NCBI GenBank assembly: GCA_017743585.1
Contig: JAGHYP010000066.1
Span: 1 to 11,264 of the forward strand
DNA length: 11,264 nt
Reading direction: 5' to 3'
Source: Chloroflexota bacterium
Lineage (GTDB): Bacteria > Chloroflexota > Anaerolineae > Aggregatilineales > UBA2796
Made by a program: the position numbers and the translations under genes. This document shows positions 6,931 to 11,264 of this stretch, in pieces (the stretch's first letter is position 1; each line of letters opens with the position of its first letter). The notes beneath the pieces are model-generated. The model was given only the letters and a program-made list of their open reading frames with translations. It ran no database searches and was not told the DNA's origin.

Positions 6931-6959
6931 CCTCCCTTTAGGGTGCGCTGCGCCCTAAA
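6931..6959 (-). promoter_or_regulatory. Hairpin abutting the rpsR ribosome-binding site
   Basis: On the minus strand TTTAGGG (6959-6953, including the ssb TAG stop) pairs with CCCTAAA (6943-6937), with a further two GC pairs inside after one mismatch. The GGGAGG ribosome-binding site (6936-6931) follows directly. CCCTAAAGGG could form an alternative small hairpin that covers the site. This might couple rpsR translation to ribosomes finishing ssb. The pairing is visible; the regulatory role is inferred. Confidence 0.4.
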
Positions 6960-7353
6960 AGGCGTAATCTTCCTCGTCGTATTCAGCCTCATCTTGCGAG
7001 AAGTCAATAGGTGCGCTGCATCGGTCGCCCAGCACGATCATCTCATTGGCGACCACCTCTGTGCGATAGTGCCGCTTGCCTTCCTCATCCTCCCAGCCGC
7101 GCGTCTGTAGACGCCTCTCGATGTAAACCTGCTGATCTTTGCGCAGGTGAGATTTGCAAATCTCTGCCAACGCGCCCCAAGCGACCACATTGAACCACTC
7201 CTGCTCTTCGCGCCGCTCGCCGCTGCTGCTCTTCCACGTGCGTCTGGTGACTACGCTGAAGCTAGTGACAGGGCGCCCGCTCGGCGTGTAACGCATCTCT
7301 GGATCGCGTCCCAAGCTACCGATAATCATGACTTTGTTCAAGCTACGAGCCAT
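6955..7353 (-). CDS. ssb: Single-stranded DNA-binding protein
   Basis: A 132-residue SSB with an N-terminal OB fold (about residues 5-109), which coats single-stranded DNA in replication and repair. Diagnostic stretches are LNKVMIIGSLGRDPEMRYTP, SFSVVTRRTW and EWFNVVAWGALAEICKSHL, closing with EMIVLG. Aromatic residues Trp40, Trp53, Phe54, Trp59 and Trp87 are candidates for stacking on bases. The glycine-rich linker usual in SSBs is almost missing: the OB fold is followed by about 20 residues ending EYDEEDYAF. That keeps the acidic tip and final Phe used for partner binding but lacks the common Pro before it. Start at 7353 is supported by GGAGG 5 nt upstream. It sits between rpsF and rpsR, the common bacterial arrangement. 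Confidence 0.95.
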   Translation of the reverse strand: MARSLNKVMIIGSLGRDPEMRYTPSGRPVTSFSVVTRRTWKSSSGERREEQEWFNVVAWGALAEICKSHLRKDQQVYIERRLQTRGWEDEEGKRHYRTEVVANEMIVLGDRCSAPIDFSQDEAEYDEEDYAF

Positions 7354-7446
7354 ACGCTCCTCCCCCTACACTTGCGACTGCTGAACTCGCTTACCAAAAC
7401 TTAACTTGGCTTGGCATAGGCGGCACAGACGACGCGCTAAGCGGAT

Positions 7447-7734
7447 TCATTCATCTGCGCGCACCAATAGATGGCGGATGATTGGTGCGTACAGGCGCAG
7501 GTTGCGCTCTAGGGCACTAGTGGCGTGCGGCGCCAGCTCTAACTGCTGAGTTACGTAGTATCCCTCAGTGTACTCGCCGATCCGGTAGGCGAGCTTGCGC
7601 CTGCCCCACTGGTAGGTCTCAGTGATCTTCCCTGAGAGCTCCTCTACCCATTGCTGGACTTGCGCGAGGACGCTGCGGAAGCCTTCTTCGTCCACATCGG
7701 ACGCGATGATGTAGGTCAACTCGTAGTGACGCAT
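7447..7734 (-). CDS. rpsF: 30S ribosomal protein S6
   Basis: A 95-residue S6, partner of S18 in the 30S platform. The N-terminus MRHYELTYII matches the family start closely, followed by the ferredoxin-like fold with KITETYQWGRRKLAYRI and EGYYVTQQLEL; length is normal. The open frame runs 48 codons further upstream, but those residues have no S6 homology and cover the promoter and leader, so the ATG at 7734 is used. The nearest ribosome-binding-like sequence, AGAAGG, is 15 nt before this ATG, longer than usual, and may be part of a leader hairpin. It is the first gene of the four-gene operon. Confidence 0.95.
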   Translation of the reverse strand: MRHYELTYIIASDVDEEGFRSVLAQVQQWVEELSGKITETYQWGRRKLAYRIGEYTEGYYVTQQLELAPHATSALERNLRLYAPIIRHLLVRADE

Positions 7735-7749
7735 GTTGCGTATGTGAAT

Positions 7750-7786
7750 CCTTCTCTCGGAGTAGCCCTGAGCATAGGGCGGAAAG
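7750..7786 (-). promoter_or_regulatory. rpsF leader hairpin, candidate S6:S18 autoregulatory site
   Basis: On the minus strand GCCCT (7780-7776) pairs with AGGGC (7769-7765) around a 6-nt loop. An outer helix CTTTC (7786-7782) with GAAGG (7754-7750, one G-U pair) would hide the only ribosome-binding-like sequence before rpsF. CCG occurs at the 5' junction and again in the 10-nt 3' bulge (TACTCCGAGA). Bacterial rpsF leaders are known to carry an S6:S18-binding hairpin with a conserved CCG in a bulge. Fit to the published consensus is not verified here. Confidence 0.4.
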
Positions 7787-7816
7787 CTGATATGTTCGGC
7801 ACTGGAAACGGCTAAG

Positions 7817-7845
7817 AGTGTACACTGTCCTGCGCGCCGAGGCAA
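7817..7845 (-). promoter_or_regulatory. Candidate promoter of the rpsF-ssb-rpsR-isomerase operon
   Basis: On the minus strand TTGCCT (7845-7840) and TACACT (7822-7817) are separated by exactly 17 nt, predicting a start near 7810 and a leader of about 75 nt. The -10 lies inside a 10-bp perfect palindrome AGTGTACACT (7817-7826), which could also be an operator. It shares its pattern with the two other promoter candidates in the window. Confidence 0.55.
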
Positions 7846-7879
7846 GAGCGCGGACAAACGCCGCCGCCAAATTCGCAAA

Positions 7880-7907
7880 GTGCCTGGCGCGAGCGTTCTA
7901 GAGGCAC
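7880..7907 (-). terminator. Possible terminator of the polysaccharide cluster
   Basis: On the minus strand GTGCCT (7907-7902) and AGGCAC (7885-7880) can pair around a 16-nt loop, followed by TTTGCGAATTT. It lies 14 nt after the stop of the short reading frame ending at 7921. The stem is short and the loop long, so this is weak. Confidence 0.3.
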
Positions 7908-7920
7908 GCAGCGTTATGCA

Positions 7921-8061
7921 TCACTTGCCGCGCAACCAGCTGATCGCGTCGATCACCTTGATGCTCTCAAGCGAGGTCAATCTTTCGCTATGCACGCTTT
8001 GATCTGTTCTGACAGTGAAGTCGATGCAGAAGTCTGTGTCAAGGTCGCTTTGTGTATGCAT
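7921..8061 (-). pseudogene. Short ORF resembling the C-terminal half of an acyl carrier protein (possible remnant)
   Basis: A 46-codon frame from the ATG at 8061 to the TGA at 7921, in the same frame as the glycosyltransferase that stops 43 nt upstream. The segment LDTDFCIDFTV followed by SERLTSLESIKVIDAISWL resembles helix II end, loop and helices III-IV of small acyl carrier proteins found in polysaccharide clusters (pattern LE-x-F-x-I-x-F-T, then LxSLxSIxxxI). The phosphopantetheine Ser motif (DSL) is absent, so if it is an ACP the N-terminal half has been lost. I did not find that half in the other frames immediately upstream. There is no ribosome-binding site before the ATG. Alternatives are a chance frame or a lost C-terminal extension of the glycosyltransferase. 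Confidence 0.35.
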
Positions 8062-8103
8062 ACGGAGTAACGCCAAGCATTGTAATGCAACTATTCCTGA
8101 GTA

Positions 8104-8967
8104 CTATAGGTTTACTCTATCCTCTGCTTCTGATTTTGTTTTAGTCGTGCCAGGTCTTAGCGGCTTTAGAGTTGTTATTTCTGTTATAAAACAATAGCGA
8201 ACACCAGCTCTAGCCATCCTCATGAAAAGATGGCGATCTGCTGGCATTGGAATCCGCCAAACATCCTCGCTGTATTTGAACAGCTTTAGGTAAGACCTAA
8301 ACACTACTGATGAATGATTCGCCGCTTCTGCCCCGAAGCGATACGCCCTACGAGGGACTCTTTCAACCCATTCGCTCGGCGAGCGCTGAACCAACATACC
8401 TGTATTGACAAGCTCCGCGTTTGTTCGATATGCTGCCTCGAGAGCGCATTCGAGATGCTGCGGCTTCCACACATCGTCATCATCAAGATGTGCGATCCAA
8501 AGACCTCGCGCCTCTTCTAATGCGCGATTCATAGGCGGTACGCCGGCAACACACCAGAGCTGATAGCGCCCAGAGGGGTAAGGCCCTCTTTGCGGCAAAT
8601 TGTAGAACCGAACACGCGGATCATTCAACTCAGCGATGCGCTCTTCTGTATCATCAGTGCAGCAATCGCCAACGATCACAATCTCGAAATTTTGGTAGGT
8701 TTGATTAAGTACTGAGGGCAAAGCGCGCTCCATCAGCAGTTTGCTGCGGTTGTAGGTGGGAATAGTCACACTCACCAGCGGATTATCCATGGTGCGGTAA
8801 AGATGCTCGTATTTCTTGCGTGCTTCCAGCAGCAGCGGGCGCTCTTTTAGCGCTATGCGCCATGTGAGCAGCTCTTGGGGGACGTTGTGGCGGAGAAATT
8901 GCTTCAATCGGTATGCCCGAGCATACCATGGTTGATTTCTCAACCTAGCCTTCAGTCTACGGAGCAC
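8104..8967 (-). CDS. GT2 family glycosyltransferase
   Basis: A 287-residue GT-A-fold glycosyltransferase predicted to transfer a nucleotide-activated sugar to a growing glycan at the inner face of the membrane. The core starts at about residue 64 with LVSVTIPTYNRS, followed by SVLNQTYQNFEIVIVGDCCTDDT, in which Asp101 is in the nucleotide-binding position. AHLDDDDVW at 159-167 contains the metal-binding acidic motif. The first 60 residues are basic and aromatic-rich and may contact the membrane. No transmembrane helix is seen. The GTG at 8967 is the start: GGAGG stands 7 nt before it, inside the end of the aminotransferase gene, and the genes overlap by 16 nt. The 3' end is AT-richer than the rest (ATA and AAA codons common), suggesting acquisition by transfer. 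Donor and acceptor are unknown. Confidence 0.85.
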   Translation of the reverse strand: MLRRLKARLRNQPWYARAYRLKQFLRHNVPQELLTWRIALKERPLLLEARKKYEHLYRTMDNPLVSVTIPTYNRSKLLMERALPSVLNQTYQNFEIVIVGDCCTDDTEERIAELNDPRVRFYNLPQRGPYPSGRYQLWCVAGVPPMNRALEEARGLWIAHLDDDDVWKPQHLECALEAAYRTNAELVNTGMLVQRSPSEWVERVPRRAYRFGAEAANHSSVVFRSYLKLFKYSEDVWRIPMPADRHLFMRMARAGVRYCFITEITTLKPLRPGTTKTKSEAEDRVNL

Positions 8968-10157
8968 CCTAGCACCTCCAGTATCTCAGCGCGCTGTGCG
9001 ATGGCTGCTTCAATAATCGCGCCGATTTTCTCAATATCCTGAACGCTCACCGCTGTACCCGTTGGCAGTGACATCACGCGCTGCACAAGCCGCTCTGTCT
9101 CTGGCAGCAGAAGCCGCGCGTGAGGAAAGTAAGACCGATACGGCTCCATCTGATGCGCGCCAGGATAAAAATAGCGCCGCGCCAGCACGTTCTCGGCCTG
9201 TAGCACTTTCACAAGCGCATCGCGGCTGATGCCCGTTTTTGTCTCATCCACCTCAACAATCACATACTGATAGTTACATCGCTCACTCTCATCGTAGGTG
9301 TAGAGCTGAATACCTTCGAGTGGGGCCAACACTCGTCGATAAGCAAGGTAATTGCGCCTATTGATTGCAATGATCTCATCAAGGCTTTCAAGCAAAGTCA
9401 GCCCCATCGCTGCGCACACTTCGGTCATCTTGCCATTCGTGCCGATGAAATCGACATCGTCCACGCCGGCGAAGCCAAAATTGCGCATGAAGCGCATCCG
9501 CTCAGCAAGCTGGTCGTCATTAGTGCAAACTGCGCCGCCCTCAAAAGAGTTCAAGAATTTAGTGGCGTGAAAGCTGAAGATCTCCGCTTCGCCGAAGCTG
9601 CCGATCATCCGCCCGCGGTAAGAGCATCCGAAAGCATGTGCGGCGTCGAACATCAGATGCAATCCGCGGCGCTGCGCGATTTCAGTGAGCGCTTCGATAT
9701 CGCAAGGCACGCCCCAGACATGCACGCCGATGATGCCCGTGGTGCGCGGCGTGATCATCCGCTCCACTTGCGCAGGGTCGATGTGGTGGCTGCCTGGCGC
9801 CACATCGCAGAAGACAGGCGTGATCTCTTGCCATTGCAAGGCGTGCGCTGTGGCGATGAACGTGAAAGAAGGCACAATCACCTCGCCGCGCAGTCCTGCA
9901 GCGCGCGTGGCAATTTCAAGCCCGATTGTGGCGTTGCACATGGCAATGCAGTGCTTCACGCCCACCATTTCAGCGATGCGCCGTTCAAATTCCTGAACAT
10001 ACGGTCCATTGTTGGTGAACCAGCGCCGGTCGAGCATGTCCTCCACACGCCTGATGAAGGCCTGGCGGTTTCCAATGTTAGGTCTACCGACGTGCAGCGG
10101 CTCAGCGAAGGCAGGCGTCCCGCCCAGAATTGCTAATCGCCTCAGCCCAGTTTTCAT
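8952..10157 (-). CDS. DegT/DnrJ/EryC1 family PLP-dependent sugar aminotransferase
   Basis: A 401-residue aspartate-aminotransferase-fold enzyme that would transfer an amino group, usually from glutamate, to a nucleotide-linked keto sugar. Family landmarks are TNNGPYVQEFE near the N-terminus, VIVPSFTFIATAHA, DAAHAFG (Asp171, contacting the PLP pyridine nitrogen) and FSFHATKFLNSFEGGAV, in which Lys200 is the Schiff-base lysine. The open frame begins upstream at 10271, but homology starts at MKTGLRRLAILGGTPAF and GAGG lies 6 nt before the ATG at 10157, so that start is used. It still overlaps the acyltransferase gene by 56 nt, an unusually long overlap. With the adjacent PglD/NeuD-type acyltransferase it suggests an N-acylated amino-deoxy sugar. 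No 4,6-dehydratase is in the window; the exact substrate is unknown. Confidence 0.92.
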   Translation of the reverse strand: MKTGLRRLAILGGTPAFAEPLHVGRPNIGNRQAFIRRVEDMLDRRWFTNNGPYVQEFERRIAEMVGVKHCIAMCNATIGLEIATRAAGLRGEVIVPSFTFIATAHALQWQEITPVFCDVAPGSHHIDPAQVERMITPRTTGIIGVHVWGVPCDIEALTEIAQRRGLHLMFDAAHAFGCSYRGRMIGSFGEAEIFSFHATKFLNSFEGGAVCTNDDQLAERMRFMRNFGFAGVDDVDFIGTNGKMTEVCAAMGLTLLESLDEIIAINRRNYLAYRRVLAPLEGIQLYTYDESERCNYQYVIVEVDETKTGISRDALVKVLQAENVLARRYFYPGAHQMEPYRSYFPHARLLLPETERLVQRVMSLPTGTAVSVQDIEKIGAIIEAAIAQRAEILEVLGCSVD

Positions 10158-10821
10158 GCCAGCCCTCGGGTCGTGTTTTGATGACCCTGCCTGGCACACC
10201 GACGACAGTCGTGTTCGGTGGCACGTCGCTGATGATTGTACTGCCTGCGCCGATAATTGACCACGCGCCAAGCGTCTTGCGCTCGATCACATTTGCCCCC
10301 ATGCCAACGAAGCAACCCGCTTCTACTCTTACATTGCCAGCTAATCGGACGCCAGGCGACAATGTGACGAAGTTTTCGATATGCACGTCGTGTGACAGAG
10401 AGCAAGCCACGTTGATTTGAACATGATCGCCGATAGTGACTCGATTAGCGATGATCGTCCCTGCGCCGATCGAGGCGCCTTGCCCTATGGTAACGTAAGG
10501 CGTACGAATGACGCTCGGATGTATAACGCTGCAAAAACGCGCGCCTAGCGCTGTTGCGCGCTTGACAAGTTTGGCTCGCAGCGCAGGATCGCCAACGCCA
10601 CAAATGACGTGAACCTCTTCAACGTGAGCAGCCAGCCATTCAAAGCCGCCCAAGACAGGACGGTCATTCACGAGGTGGCCGGGCTCGGCGAACTCAGGAT
10701 CAACAATGAAGCCAAGCACGGTATAACGCCCGCCTGCTTCGCGTTGTGCATCAAAAATATCTAGCACATCCCGCGAGCCACCACCTGCGCCGAGAATTAC
10801 AACGCGCACATCTTCAGTCAT
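10102..10821 (-). CDS. PglD/NeuD-type sugar O/N-acyltransferase
   Basis: A 239-residue acyltransferase with a Rossmann-like nucleotide-sugar-binding N-terminus (VVILGAGGGSRDVLDIF, residues 7-23) and a left-handed beta-helix of hexapeptide repeats from about 105 to 213 (TIGQGASIGAGTIIANRVTIG and following turns). SHDVHIENFVTLSPG contains His144, matching the catalytic His of PglD; the next residue is Asp145. These enzymes move an acetyl or similar group from acyl-CoA to a sugar amine or hydroxyl. ATG at 10821 overlaps the stop of the upstream glycosyltransferase as ATGA, with AAGGG just before, so translation is coupled. Its direct neighbour, the aminotransferase, would make the amino sugar it acylates. 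Confidence 0.9.
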   Translation of the reverse strand: MTEDVRVVILGAGGGSRDVLDIFDAQREAGGRYTVLGFIVDPEFAEPGHLVNDRPVLGGFEWLAAHVEEVHVICGVGDPALRAKLVKRATALGARFCSVIHPSVIRTPYVTIGQGASIGAGTIIANRVTIGDHVQINVACSLSHDVHIENFVTLSPGVRLAGNVRVEAGCFVGMGANVIERKTLGAWSIIGAGSTIISDVPPNTTVVGVPGRVIKTRPEGWHENWAEAISNSGRDACLR

Positions 10822-11264
10822 TTGCCCTTCCGAGCTTCAGCGAGCACTCGGTTGTACATGGCGTGAACCTGCGGCACGATGACCGATGCGTCAAGACGAT
10901 CCCTAGCAAGTTGCAAGTTGATCCCTGCGGCCCTATCCACAAGCGCGTCATCTGTGGCAGCACGGCGAATTGCCTGTGCAATTGCCTCAGGATCGTCGTG
11001 CGGGACAATCGCGCCATTCACTCCATTGTCTATCCACTCTGAGGCTGCACTTGTGTCGGACTGTATGGGAAAGGCGCCCATCACCATTGATTCAAGCATG
11101 GTGTTAGGCGTGCCGTCTGAGGCGCTGATGCCGATTGAGATACGCGAGCGTCCGAACAGCTCCCACATTGCCTCTATTGGACTATAAGGCATGAAGCTGA
11201 TATCCAATCCTTCAGCTTGAGCCACCTTATCAGCCTGAGCTTTAACTTCTTTGAATCGCTTTGA
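10818..11264 (-). CDS. Group 1 (GT4-like) glycosyltransferase, 5' end cut by window
   Basis: The frame is open to the window edge, so the N-terminal portion is missing; 148 residues are visible. They form the C-terminal donor-binding lobe of a GT-B glycosyltransferase: a segment with GISASDGTPNTMLESMVMGAFPIQSD, then EWIDNGVNGAIVPHDDPEAIAQAI. These match the family pattern in which a Glu of the E-x7-E-like region contacts the nucleotide sugar and the NG-x-(L/I)VP-x-x-DPEA run follows. The stop overlaps the acyltransferase start by 4 nt. A GTG at 11225 is internal, not the start. Sugar specificity is unknown. Confidence 0.85.
   Translation of the reverse strand, partial: SKRFKEVKAQADKVAQAEGLDISFMPYSPIEAMWELFGRSRISIGISASDGTPNTMLESMVMGAFPIQSDTSAASEWIDNGVNGAIVPHDDPEAIAQAIRRAATDDALVDRAAGINLQLARDRLDASVIVPQVHAMYNRVLAEARKGK

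Noticed and set aside
7735..7878. 48-codon upstream extension of rpsF
   Set aside because: It has no S6 homology and covers the promoter and leader.
8015..8197. A 60-codon plus-strand frame
   Set aside because: It is antisense to the end of the GT2 gene and the acyl-carrier-like frame; no recognisable feature.
10158..10271. 38-codon upstream extension of the aminotransferase
   Set aside because: It has no family similarity and would deepen the overlap with the acyltransferase; the ATG at 10157 has a ribosome-binding site.

Overview
The window reads as a GC-rich bacterial chromosome, most likely a Chloroflexota (Anaerolineae-like) member. The main clue is two exported or anchored proteins carrying long Thr/Pro low-complexity linkers of the TPTATxT type, which are very common in secreted proteins of that phylum. 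This assignment is an inference from style, not from a database match. No rRNA, tRNA, CRISPR array, phage or insertion-sequence gene is visible.

Layout. Positions 1-85 are a perfect 32-bp inverted repeat with a 21-nt loop, lying exactly at the window edge. Next is a two-gene plus-strand unit (159-1560): a type I phosphoribosyltransferase overlapping a PIG-L-type deacetylase by 8 nt, followed by a hairpin. A gene-poor stretch of about 400 bp separates it from two minus-strand genes: a NUDIX ADP-ribose-pyrophosphatase-like hydrolase (1969-2529) and a lipoprotein with a Thr/Pro-rich stalk and two LysM domains (2623-3774). A plus-strand receiver/histidine-kinase protein (4079-5293) is divergent from the lipoprotein and converges, through a 9-bp hairpin, on the next operon.

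The minus-strand core operon runs rpsF (7447-7734), ssb (6955-7353), rpsR (6626-6922), then a membrane-anchored parvulin-type peptidyl-prolyl isomerase (5321-6619) that starts 6 nt after rpsR. It has a good promoter candidate (7817-7845) and a leader hairpin just before rpsF that could be an S6:S18 autoregulatory site.

From 7921 to the right edge lies the downstream end of a minus-strand surface-polysaccharide cluster. In transcription order it holds a glycosyltransferase (group 1/GT4-like, cut by the window edge), a PglD/NeuD-type sugar acyltransferase, a DegT/DnrJ/EryC1 sugar aminotransferase and a GT2 glycosyltransferase, all overlapping or translationally coupled. It ends in a short unassigned reading frame that resembles the C-terminal half of an acyl carrier protein. 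The aminotransferase and acyltransferase together suggest synthesis of an N-acylated amino-deoxy sugar that is transferred by the flanking glycosyltransferases.

Three transcription units (phosphoribosyltransferase, LysM lipoprotein, rpsF) are preceded by the same promoter-like pattern, TTGCC(T/C)-17 nt-TNNACT. I found no convincing wholly new system. The most checkable less-ordinary signals are the edge palindrome, the rpsF leader structure, the shared promoter pattern and the overlooked acyl-carrier-like remnant.
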